From: Chloroflexota bacterium
GTDB lineage: Bacteria; Chloroflexota; Ktedonobacteria; Ktedonobacterales; Ktedonobacteraceae
Assembly: GCA_027316975.1 (NCBI GenBank)
Contig: DAHVFL010000018.1
Coordinates: 1 to 21,277 of the forward strand
Direction of reading: 5' to 3'
Length of the DNA stretch: 21,277 bases
Shown here: positions 1 through 6,808 of the stretch, one piece after another
Numbering within the stretch: the first letter of the stretch is position 1
How the letters are laid out: every line of letters begins with the position of its first letter
Position numbers and translations under genes: made by a program
The notes under the pieces: model-generated
Databases searched by the model: none
Told to the model about the DNA's origin: nothing
Seen by the model: the letters and a program-made list of their open reading frames with translations, nothing else

Positions 1-1
1 C

Positions 2-508
2 TATGAGATTCATCCCGTCGAAGATTTGCACGACGGCGTGACGTTTGAACGCTTCCTGGAAGCAACGGGCAACCACAGGCGCGCGCATATGCTGTACGAC
101 CCGTCGCATTTCGTGCTGCAATGCCTGGACTATATTGGCTACCTGGATGTGTATAAAGAGCACATCAAAGCGTTCCACGTTAAAGATGCCGAGTACCATG
201 CTTCGCCGCGTTCGGGCGTCTATGGCGGCTACCAGGACTGGAAGGATCGTGCGGGGCGTTTCCGCAGCACGGGCGACGGGCAGGTCGATTTCAAGCGCAT
301 CTTTTCCAAATTGACGCAAAACGGCTTTGAAGGCTGGGCTGTGCTAGAATGGGAGTGCTGCATCAAGGATTCTGTGCAGGGGGCGCGCGAGGGCGCGGCC
401 TTCATTCGCCGCATGATGATCGACGTGGCTACTCACGCCTTCGACGACTTCGCCGGGGGCGCAACGGATGAACAGGCCAATTATCGCATTCTGGGATTGG
501 AAAAATGA
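2..508 (+). CDS. Sugar phosphate isomerase/epimerase (xylose isomerase-like TIM barrel), 3' part
   Basis: The reading frame is already open at the left edge (it reads YEIHPVEDLHDG from base 2), so the N-terminal part lies outside the window and only about 168 codons are present. What is seen resembles the C-terminal half of the AP_endonuc_2/xylose isomerase-like family. It has a Glu strand (YEIHP), then DPSHFVLQ, then HVKDAE, and near the end WAVLEWE. In the family, such Glu, Asp, His and Glu residues bind a divalent metal. The tail AFDDFAGG...NYRILGLEK is typical of members paired with Gfo/Idh/MocA enzymes. It ends in an ATGA overlap with the oxidoreductase, so the two are probably translationally coupled and act on the same sugar or inositol-type compound. 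The substrate cannot be told from this fragment. Confidence 0.85.
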   Translation, partial: YEIHPVEDLHDGVTFERFLEATGNHRRAHMLYDPSHFVLQCLDYIGYLDVYKEHIKAFHVKDAEYHASPRSGVYGGYQDWKDRAGRFRSTGDGQVDFKRIFSKLTQNGFEGWAVLEWECCIKDSVQGAREGAAFIRRMMIDVATHAFDDFAGGATDEQANYRILGLEK

Positions 509-1650
509 AACAGGATATTTCACAGAGAAAACTACGCGCCGGTATCGCCGGCGGCGGCCAGGGGTCGTTCATCGGAGCGGTGCATCGTATCGCCTGCGAA
601 CTGGACGGGCAGGCCGAGGTGGTGGCGGGGGCGATGTCTGCTGATCCGCAGCGCGCTGCCGCCTCTGCTAAAGCATGGTATCTGCAACGTTCGTATGCCA
701 GCTACGAAGAGATGGCCGAGGTTGAGGCTGGCCGGCCAGATGGCATCGATTTTGTGATGGTGACGACGCCTAATCACTTGCACTACCCGGTTGCGCGCGC
801 ATTTCTGGAACATGGCATCCACGTGGTGTGCGATAAACCTGTGACATTTGACCTGGCGGAGGCGCAGGAACTGGCGCAACTGGTTGAGCGGACACGGCTG
901 GTATTCGCGCTGACGCACACCTATACCGGCTATCCCGCTGTGCGCCAGGCGCGCTCGCTTGTACAGCAGGGAGCGATTGGCACGGTACGCAAAGCGCTGG
1001 TTGAATATGTGCAGGACTGGCTGATGGAACCACAGGAACTCAAGGGGAATAAGCAGGCCGAGTGGCGCACCGATCCCGCGAGATCGGGCATAGCGGGCAG
1101 CATTGGCGATATCGGTACACATGCTGAGAACCTGCTGAACTATATCACCGGGCTGAATATCGCGGCGTTATGCGCTGATCTTACCAGCTTCATCGAGGGA
1201 AGACGCCTGGACGATGACGCCAATATGCTGCTGCGCCTGGAAAACGGCGGCAAGGGCGTCCTCACCTGCTCGCAGATCGCGGCGGGCGAGGAGAACGCGC
1301 TGAGTATTCGCATCTATGGCACGAAGGCGGGCCTGGAGTGGCACCAGATGGAACCTAACACGCTGATCTTCAAGCAGCCAGGCCAGCCGCGCCAGTTGCT
1401 GCGCACCAACATGCCATATATGAGCGACGAGTCAAAAGCGCTGACCCATGTTCCCGCCGGTCATCCAGAGGGCTACCTGGAAGCCTTCGCCAACATTTAT
1501 AAGCTGGCGATTGCCGATATTCGCAGGGTTGAGTCTGGCAAGCAGGCGCAGGGTGGATACCCGACGGTGTACGATGGGCTGCGCGGTATGCGATTTATCA
1601 CCAGGGTGGTGGAGAGTTCGCAAAAAGGCGCGGTATGGGTTGATTTTTAG
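505..1650 (+). CDS. Gfo/Idh/MocA family NAD(P)-dependent oxidoreductase
   Basis: The 381-residue protein has the normal family length. The N-terminal Rossmann fold shows a glycine-rich nucleotide loop at residues 13-24 (GIAGGGQGSFIG). The segment VVCDKP at 107-112 matches the family's EKP motif, with Lys111 as the likely catalytic lysine. GDIGTHAENL at 201-210 supplies the conserved Asp202 and His206. The C-terminal alpha/beta domain follows. The start ATG overlaps the stop of the upstream isomerase/epimerase (ATGA), so no separate promoter is expected. The pair probably oxidises or reduces a sugar, inositol or glycoside and isomerises the product. The substrate is not identifiable. The gene ends 10 bp from the convergent response regulator, with no obvious terminator hairpin between them. 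Confidence 0.9.
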   Translation: MKQDISQRKLRAGIAGGGQGSFIGAVHRIACELDGQAEVVAGAMSADPQRAAASAKAWYLQRSYASYEEMAEVEAGRPDGIDFVMVTTPNHLHYPVARAFLEHGIHVVCDKPVTFDLAEAQELAQLVERTRLVFALTHTYTGYPAVRQARSLVQQGAIGTVRKALVEYVQDWLMEPQELKGNKQAEWRTDPARSGIAGSIGDIGTHAENLLNYITGLNIAALCADLTSFIEGRRLDDDANMLLRLENGGKGVLTCSQIAAGEENALSIRIYGTKAGLEWHQMEPNTLIFKQPGQPRQLLRTNMPYMSDESKALTHVPAGHPEGYLEAFANIYKLAIADIRRVESGKQAQGGYPTVYDGLRGMRFITRVVESSQKGAVWVDF

Positions 1651-1660
1651 GGTAACAGGG

Positions 1661-2017
1661 CTACAAATATTGAGCTATCTTCGCCAGTAACTCATCGATC
1701 TCAAAGGGCTTCGCTAAAAAATCGTCAGCGCCCGCCAGTCGCGCTGCTTCCTCTGCGCTGGGATGGGCAGAAAACATAATCACGGGAATATGTTTGGTTT
1801 CATCGTGCTTTTTAAGGTGCCTGGCAATCTCACGCCCATCTTTACCGGAGAGCAACATATCAAGGAGAATGAGTTGTGGCAATCCGCCATTGTGGAGATT
1901 TTCTGCATATTCACCCTTGTCTGTGGTTGTGACAGCAAATCCCTCATCTTCCAAAATCTCTTGCAGAAATTCTAAAATATCCGGTTCATCATCAACTACG
2001 AGAATCTTTTTCTTCAT
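1661..2017 (-). CDS. Single-domain response regulator (CheY-like receiver)
   Basis: This is a 118-residue receiver domain with no output domain. Counting from the ATG at 2017, the acidic pocket is Asp9/Asp10 (VVDDEPD), the phosphoacceptor is Asp53 (LILLD), the conserved Ser is in VIMFSAH (Ser83), and the Lys is Lys103 (LAKPF). An upstream in-frame GTG at 2038 would add seven residues. I prefer the ATG because the protein then starts directly with MKKKILVVDDE, the usual receiver N-terminus. It lies 38 bp downstream of the histidine kinase stop on the same strand, so the two probably form a two-component operon. With no DNA-binding domain it must act by protein contact or as a phosphorelay intermediate. 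Confidence 0.9.
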   Translation of the reverse strand: MKKKILVVDDEPDILEFLQEILEDEGFAVTTTDKGEYAENLHNGGLPQLILLDMLLSGKDGREIARHLKKHDETKHIPVIMFSAHPSAEEAARLAGADDFLAKPFEIDELLAKIAQYL

Positions 2018-2055
2018 GTTTTGTCTATTCTCAATCACTGATAGGCCGTTGCTCG

Positions 2056-3699
2056 TTATGAGCGCTTCCTTTCCATAAGAGGCAAGGAAAAATGAAATGT
2101 CGATCCTTCGCCTTTATTACTCTCGACCCACATAGTGCCCTCGTGTCGTCGAATGATTTCATACGAAAGATAAAGGCCAATACCCAGACCTGGATAGGTT
2201 TTTTCTTCCGGGTCTGTCACCTGGTAGAAACGCTCAAAAATCTTCTGCTGGTGTTCTTTGCCGATACCGATGCCGAAATCCTGGACGCTGACTTGAGCAT
2301 TCTGGGAATCGCGGGCAACATGTATCACGACCATATCTGCATGGGGTGAATACTTGATGGCGTTGGTAATCAGGTTAATTAGCACCTGCCCAATGCGATC
2401 TCTATCAGCATAAATTTGCGCTTCTGCTGTACCATTCAGGCGAAGTTGATGGCCTGGTGTGGCGGCTTGAAGATTTTCTATCGTTTCCTTGATAAGCGTA
2501 TCGAGGTCAAAGGGTTCTTCGCGGTAGATAACTTTACCGGTCAGTATTTTGGAAACATCCAGCAAATCGGTGATGAGTTTGGTGAGCTTGTTCAGTTGGG
2601 CATCCATGCGAGCGAGGTAATGCAGCGTTTTCTCATCAGCTTGTTTTGCCAGGCGTCGTTGGAAGAGATTGGTGAAACCTTTGAGACTGGTGACAGGCGT
2701 TTTAAGTTCATGGCTTGCCATACTGATAAACTCATCTTTACGCCGTTCAAGTTCTTTCTGATCTGAGATATCCAACACCAGGGCAATGCGCCGCGCTAGC
2801 TCCCCGGCAAACACCATATCTTCCTGTGTGTAGCGTCGATAGGGTTGGACGGAGGAAAAGGTGATCGCGCCGATGGTTTGGCCCCGCGCAATCAGTGGTA
2901 CGCCCATATAGGACTGCAAGCCAAGCGCATTGATGATGGAGAGCATCTCAACGTCATCTTGCACTGTTTCAAGTACGTCGCCGGAGACGCTAGAGATCAA
3001 TTCTGGCTTGCCGGTTTCAAGGAGTCGCTGGAGACCGTGCGTCATATTTGACTTGTCTTTGTATTGTTCATAGAGCGCTCGCACCAGAGAAATTTTTTCG
3101 GGATCGATATGATTCACGCTAATTTCTTTGATCTGCTGTTTCTCATCGAGAATAGCAATGCGGCAGTAGTCTGCCAGCGTTGGCACAATAAGCTCTGCTA
3201 TTTCTTTGAGTGTAATCTGATGATCGAGAGAAGAGGTCAAAACATTACTTGCCTGGTTGAGTACGTGCTGTTGTTCCGCCGCATGTTTGCGCGCGGAAAT
3301 GTCCCTGAAGTTCGCTACATACGTCTGGATAGTTGGGTCATGCAGGTAATTGGTGATGGTACTTTCGATCCAGCGTACCGAACCATCTTTATGAAAGTAC
3401 GGATGCTCGACGGTGACGGTGAGACCGGGAGTTTCGGCGACAGACCGAAATTGCTCTACAACCTCTTCTGGATAACCAGGAGGGAAAAGATCATGAGTCC
3501 GCCGACCGACTAATTCATGAGGGGAATAGCCTAAAATCTTTTGCACCTGTGGACTTACAAAGAGAAAAATACCCGCGCTGGAAACTAATGCAAGAGCGTC
3601 GGAACTGTTTTCAATGAGGGTGAGGAGCAATTTTTCATTACTTTTGAAGACCTCTACTGCTTTTGAAAGAACACGAGGCTTCCTGGCCGAAGTTGACAT
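2056..3699 (-). CDS. PAS-GAF sensor histidine kinase, soluble
   Basis: The 547-residue protein has the following domain order: PAS at about 22-115, a PAC-like end (FRDISARKHAAEQ) near 131-142, GAF at about 155-305, HisKA at about 320-385, and HATPase_c at about 430-540. The phosphorylated histidine is His330 in SMASHELKTP. The N box is NLITNAIKYS with Asn446, the G1 box is DFGIGIG at 474-480, and the G2 box is GLGIGLYLS at 504-512. No membrane segment or signal peptide is seen, so it senses an intracellular ligand or redox state through the PAS and GAF domains. The signal is unknown. A GAGGG sequence lies upstream of the ATG. It is followed by the single-domain response regulator, its likely partner. 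Confidence 0.93.
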   Translation of the reverse strand: MSTSARKPRVLSKAVEVFKSNEKLLLTLIENSSDALALVSSAGIFLFVSPQVQKILGYSPHELVGRRTHDLFPPGYPEEVVEQFRSVAETPGLTVTVEHPYFHKDGSVRWIESTITNYLHDPTIQTYVANFRDISARKHAAEQQHVLNQASNVLTSSLDHQITLKEIAELIVPTLADYCRIAILDEKQQIKEISVNHIDPEKISLVRALYEQYKDKSNMTHGLQRLLETGKPELISSVSGDVLETVQDDVEMLSIINALGLQSYMGVPLIARGQTIGAITFSSVQPYRRYTQEDMVFAGELARRIALVLDISDQKELERRKDEFISMASHELKTPVTSLKGFTNLFQRRLAKQADEKTLHYLARMDAQLNKLTKLITDLLDVSKILTGKVIYREEPFDLDTLIKETIENLQAATPGHQLRLNGTAEAQIYADRDRIGQVLINLITNAIKYSPHADMVVIHVARDSQNAQVSVQDFGIGIGKEHQQKIFERFYQVTDPEEKTYPGLGIGLYLSYEIIRRHEGTMWVESNKGEGSTFHFSLPLMERKRS

Positions 3700-3742
3700 T
3701 GATCTATACCCTCACTTTGATGTTAGAAAATTATATGCGACC

Positions 3743-3771
3743 ACTATACCATCTTGATCTGCTTAAACCAA
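3743..3771 (-). promoter_or_regulatory. Candidate promoter of the histidine kinase gene
   Basis: Read on the minus strand, TTGGTT (3771-3766) is separated by 17 bp from TATAGT (3748-3743). The -10 box lies about 44 bp before the kinase ATG. Spacing and -10 box agree with a sigma-70-type promoter, while the -35 box is only a partial match. It diverges from the riboswitch promoter. This is an inference from motif and position only. Confidence 0.45.
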
Positions 3772-3830
3772 GTGAACAATAAAAATGGCTATGGACCAAC
3801 TTGGATGCTCCGGGTAATTCCCTGATCTAT

Positions 3831-3860
3831 TTGACATTGCATTCCAATGGTGGGTATAGT
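3831..3860 (+). promoter_or_regulatory. Promoter for the cobalamin riboswitch transcript
   Basis: A perfect -35 box TTGACA (3831-3836) is followed after 18 bp by TATAGT (3855-3860). Transcription would begin near 3867, about 17 nt before the first paired base of the riboswitch, which is where a leader promoter should be. Confidence 0.65.
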
Positions 3861-3883
3861 ATTTTCGTCACTAGATATTGTTT

Positions 3884-4073
3884 TCATCGGGTGGCCTGTG
3901 AGTGCAGGCAGAATAGGGAAGCCGGTGCGATTCCGGCGCAGTCTCACGCGCTACTGTAACTGGTGAGCGGCTCATCCTCTTCTGAATGAAGAGATCATGC
4001 CACTGTTCGCGAACGAATGGGAAGGCACGATGGGCGGCGTTTGTAGCCAGGAGTCAGGAGACCTGCCCGGTGA
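3884..4073 (+). promoter_or_regulatory. Cobalamin riboswitch (B12 aptamer)
   Basis: The conserved aptamer blocks are visible in order. They are GGGAAGCCGGTGCGATTCC with a closing CCGGCGCAGT near 3916-3945, the CTACTGTAACTGGTGAGCGG block near 3951-3970, and the B12 box AGTCAGGAGACCTGCC ending at 4067. The outermost stem P1 can be drawn: TCATCGGGT (3884-3892) pairs with GCCCGGTGA (4065-4073) with two G-U pairs. A further complementary pair, CGCGAACGA (4008-4016) and TCGTTCGCG (4087-4095), links the aptamer to the expression platform. The element binds adenosyl- or related cobalamin and normally represses downstream genes when B12 is plentiful. The gene it precedes is a BtuF-like receptor, which fits. 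Confidence 0.92.
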
Positions 4074-4179
4074 AGTATGCTCACAATCGTTCGCGTAAGA
4101 GGGGCGGGCTGCCGGAACATCGCCGACCTGTGTAAGACGCATCTTTGCGTTTGACCCATCGCGTCTGTACCTGTTTCAG

Positions 4180-4236
4180 GTTGACCTCCATTGCACGCAA
4201 GGAGACAACGAGCGTTGTAATAACATGGAGGTTACA
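4180..4236 (+). promoter_or_regulatory. Shine-Dalgarno-sequestering hairpin (riboswitch expression platform)
   Basis: ACCTCCAT (4184-4191) is exactly complementary to ATGGAGGT (4225-4232), which contains the GGAGG ribosome binding site of the gene starting at 4242. A nested small hairpin ACAAC-GAGC-GTTGT (4205-4218) sits inside the loop. A second pairing of TTG upstream with CAA downstream can extend the stem. No T-run follows a hairpin in the leader, so control by hiding the ribosome binding site is more likely than transcription termination. Confidence 0.7.
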
Positions 4237-4241
4237 ACCCG

Positions 4242-5249
4242 ATGCTCTCCCGTGTCACATTCCATTCCGTTCATCGACTTTTACTTGTGTTGCTGCTGGT
4301 GCTGTTTGCGCTGCTGGCGGCCTGCGGGCAAAGTTCGCCCACCACGACGGGTGGTGGTTCGAAGCCGGCACCAACTCCCACGGTTGTTCGTGACTACTAT
4401 GGCACGCCGGTGGTTTTTCCGACGAGCGCGCCGCAACGGATTGTTTCACTGGTTCCCAGTTCGAGCGAGATTCTGGGAGCGTTGAACCTGCAAAGCCGCG
4501 TGGTGGGGGTAGATTATTACACGGCGTATCCAGCCGCGCTGGCAAAGTTACCAAAGGTGTCCGATGTCAATGGCAAATACAACATCGAGCAGATTGCGGT
4601 TTTGAAGCCCGACCTAGTGCTTAGCTATGGAGGTTTGACCAGGCAGTACGACCGGCAACTGCAAAGCCTGGGGCTGCGCGTCGTTGATCTGCCCATAGCC
4701 AACCTTAAGCAGGTGCTCTCGGAAATTCTGGTAGTTGGGCGTCTGACCTTTACACAAAGCGCGGCCCAGACGCTCGTCAATTCATTACAGCAGCAGATTG
4801 ATGCGATCAAGAAGACTGTGGCAGGCACAACGGCGCCCCGCGTGATGCTGGAAATAGACGACAGCACGCCTGGCAAGCCGTATGTGTTCGGTGGAGGTTC
4901 CTATGGCGATGAACTGTTGCAGGATGCCAACGGGGTCAACATTTTCCACGGCGATACCAATAACGGTGGCTATCCACAGGTGACGGACGAGGCGGTCATC
5001 GCCGCCAATCCGCAGTTCGTGATCTTGACGGAAGACCCGGCATTCGGCGGGAATCCCGCGCAGGTGTATAAACGTGCCAACTGGGGCAGCATCGAAGCCC
5101 TCAAATTGCGCCAGGTGTATCGCATCAATGTGAACATCACGCAGCAGGCGGGGCCGCGCCTCGTCGAGGGGCTGCAATGCCTTGCGCGGCTGATTCATCC
5201 TACCAGTTTTACGGGGGCGCTGCCGACGTATTGTACGGGAACAGTGTAG
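4242..5249 (+). CDS. BtuF-like cobalamin ABC transporter substrate-binding lipoprotein
   Basis: The 335-residue protein starts with a basic and hydrophobic signal peptide. A lipobox LLAAC ends at Cys28, and a Ser/Thr/Gly/Pro-rich linker follows to about residue 60, so it is membrane-anchored on the outside. The rest matches the helical-backbone metal/B12 receptor fold (Peripla_BP_2). It opens with RIVSLVPSSSEIL at about 66-78, continues with KPDLVLSYGG, and ends with a C-terminal lobe. Position behind a cobalamin riboswitch makes B12 or a precursor the likely ligand. Iron-siderophore receptors share the fold, but the riboswitch argues against them. No BtuC or BtuD gene lies in the window, so the receptor must share a permease encoded elsewhere. 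The start ATG has GGAGG 10 nt upstream. Confidence 0.88.
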   Translation: MLSRVTFHSVHRLLLVLLLVLFALLAACGQSSPTTTGGGSKPAPTPTVVRDYYGTPVVFPTSAPQRIVSLVPSSSEILGALNLQSRVVGVDYYTAYPAALAKLPKVSDVNGKYNIEQIAVLKPDLVLSYGGLTRQYDRQLQSLGLRVVDLPIANLKQVLSEILVVGRLTFTQSAAQTLVNSLQQQIDAIKKTVAGTTAPRVMLEIDDSTPGKPYVFGGGSYGDELLQDANGVNIFHGDTNNGGYPQVTDEAVIAANPQFVILTEDPAFGGNPAQVYKRANWGSIEALKLRQVYRINVNITQQAGPRLVEGLQCLARLIHPTSFTGALPTYCTGTV

Positions 5250-5261
5250 GAGCTATGAAAA

Positions 5262-5313
5262 GGGGTCTCGCGGGGTGGAGGAGACGCGCGTCTCCTCCAC
5301 CCCGCGAGACCCC
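5262..5313. repeat. Perfect 52-bp palindrome (26-bp arms, no loop)
   Basis: The left arm 5262-5287 (starts GGGGTCTCGCGGGG) is the exact reverse complement of 5288-5313. Every base pair around the centre between 5287 and 5288 was checked. It lies 12 bp after the stop of the BtuF-like gene and 114 bp before the glycosyltransferase. No T-tract follows, so it is not a classical rho-independent terminator, though the RNA hairpin may stop or protect transcripts. It may be a copy of an intergenic palindromic repeat family. Confidence 0.9.
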
Positions 5314-5427
5314 CTGTAAATATATTCCCCACTTCTACGTGATGATAGTATGTGGCAACGATATATGTCCGGCCAGGTCACTATATCGCCAAAAAGGAAA
5401 TACGTAGAGGAGTTACAGTCGTAGATA

Positions 5428-6135
5428 ATGATCGAGAACATTGCTATTGTCATTCCGGCCCTCAATGAAGAAGACGCGCTCCGCCACTTGCTCCCTGAGA
5501 TTCCACAGACGCACGCTCAATGGGTGATTGTTGTCGATAATGGTAGCACGGATGAGACGGCCAGTGTCGCTCTGAGCGCGGGAGCCGTTGTGGTGACGGA
5601 AGCGCAACGCGGCTATGGGCGGGCCTGTCTGAGCGGTTTTCAAAAGGCTTGCGAGCTGGGAGCTGAACTGGTTATTTTTATGGATGGTGACGGAAGCGAT
5701 GATCCCGCGGATCTGACGTTGATGCTGAAACCAATCTGGGAAGGACGGGCGGATTTTGTGATCGGTTCGCGTGTAAGCAAAAACGCCGAACCGGGCGCGG
5801 TACCGCCGCAGGCCAGGCTGGGGAACTGGCTGGTGAGCGGGCTGATTCGTTTGCGCTTTGGCGCGCGTATACACGACATCGGGTCATTTCGCGCGCTTCC
5901 TTGTTCGGTAGTAGAATCATTGGGGATGCGCGAAATGACGTATGGCTGGCCTGTGGAAATGGTGGTCAAGGCGGCGCGAGCAGGGTATCGCATCGTAGAA
6001 GTCCCGCTGCACTACCGGTTGCGCAGTCATGGGCGTTCAAAGGTGGCTGGCACGATTTCGGGAAGCGTAAAGGCGGCTTATTTCATGTTAAAGACAACGC
6101 TGCGCTACGCCAGTACGAGGAGGGCGCATGGCTGA
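5428..6135 (+). CDS. Glycosyltransferase family 2 (dolichol-phosphate-mannose synthase-like)
   Basis: The 235-residue single-domain GT-A protein shows the N-terminal nucleotide-sugar motif IVIPALNEE at about 7-15 and VVDNGSTDET at 35-44. The metal-binding DxD is in MDGDGSDDP (Asp86, Asp88). The C-terminal acceptor region ends with VPLHYRLRSHGRSKV. It has no C-terminal transmembrane helices, unlike long DPM1 homologues. The family transfers a sugar from a nucleotide sugar to a polyprenyl phosphate or another acceptor. The ATG is fixed by an in-frame stop just upstream; the nearest purine-rich site, GAGGAG, lies about 15 nt away. The gene overlaps the next by 8 bp and heads a three-gene unit. 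It resembles the GT2 proteins that accompany TIGR04282 proteins (rSAM/selenodomain-associated transferase 2), but that assignment is tentative. Confidence 0.88.
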   Translation: MIENIAIVIPALNEEDALRHLLPEIPQTHAQWVIVVDNGSTDETASVALSAGAVVVTEAQRGYGRACLSGFQKACELGAELVIFMDGDGSDDPADLTLMLKPIWEGRADFVIGSRVSKNAEPGAVPPQARLGNWLVSGLIRLRFGARIHDIGSFRALPCSVVESLGMREMTYGWPVEMVVKAARAGYRIVEVPLHYRLRSHGRSKVAGTISGSVKAAYFMLKTTLRYASTRRAHG

Positions 6136-6808
6136 TACCGCGCTCGTAATCGTAGCTCGCTATCCACAGGTGGGGACGACCAAAACGCGGTTAGCGCGAG
6201 CGCTTGGTAACGAGGAGACGGTGCAACTCTATCGCGCTTTTCTGACCGACCTGACTCAAAGGTTTGCCGACTGGCCTGAATATGACCTGCACTGGGCATA
6301 TACACCTGCCGGGGGGGACTTTGCAGAGTTTATGGCAGAGCTTGCGCCGGCGCTTGTCCGGCATAAGCGCTTCTTTCCGCAACAGGGAGAAGGGCTTGGT
6401 GAGCGGTTGCATAATGCCTTTCGCTGGACGTTTGAACATGGCTACAGGCGCACCGTGCTGATTGGCTCCGATTCGCCGCATATCGACAGGGATACCGTAG
6501 CAAGGGCAAGGGACGCGCTTGATAAAGCCGATGTTGTGCTGGGGCCTGCGGAGGATGGCGGTTATTATATGATTGCCATGCACAGGCCGCATGATGTCTT
6601 CCGGGATATACCTATGAGCACCAGTGCGGTTTTGCGGATGACTATCGAGCGGGCGCAACGCCAGGGCTTAGAGGTGAATACCGCAGAAACATTATTCGAT
6701 ATTGACGAATTGCCAGACCTGGCGCGTTTAGCACAAATGCTGAGAACAAAGGCTTCTCTTGCGCCCGCAACAGCCGCCTGTATAGAACAGATGAAGGAGT
6801 TTGCATGA
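6128..6808 (+). CDS. DUF2064/TIGR04282 family glycosyltransferase-like protein
   Basis: The 226-residue protein matches the TIGR04282 (DUF2064) family, a GT-A/nucleotidyltransferase-like fold. The N-terminal strand LVIVARYP leads to GTTKTRLA at 16-23, a nucleotide-binding loop. QGEGLGERL lies near 86-94, IGSDSPHI at 112-119 carries the metal-binding acidic pair, and GPAEDGGYY at 139-147 follows. FDIDELPDLARL near the C-terminus is also a family feature. Members are annotated as rSAM/selenodomain-associated transferase 1 and, in some contexts, as arsenosugar biosynthesis glycosyltransferases. The gene overlaps its neighbours by 8 bp and by an ATGA, so it is tightly coupled to the GT2 and radical SAM genes. 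The actual substrate is unknown. A cytosolic role in activating or transferring a sugar is inferred. Confidence 0.85.
   Translation: MADTALVIVARYPQVGTTKTRLARALGNEETVQLYRAFLTDLTQRFADWPEYDLHWAYTPAGGDFAEFMAELAPALVRHKRFFPQQGEGLGERLHNAFRWTFEHGYRRTVLIGSDSPHIDRDTVARARDALDKADVVLGPAEDGGYYMIAMHRPHDVFRDIPMSTSAVLRMTIERAQRQGLEVNTAETLFDIDELPDLARLAQMLRTKASLAPATAACIEQMKEFA

Noticed and set aside
5262..5330. Rho-independent terminator after the BtuF-like gene
   Set aside because: The hairpin is very strong but is followed by CCTGTAAATATATTCC rather than a T-tract, so I list it as a palindromic repeat.
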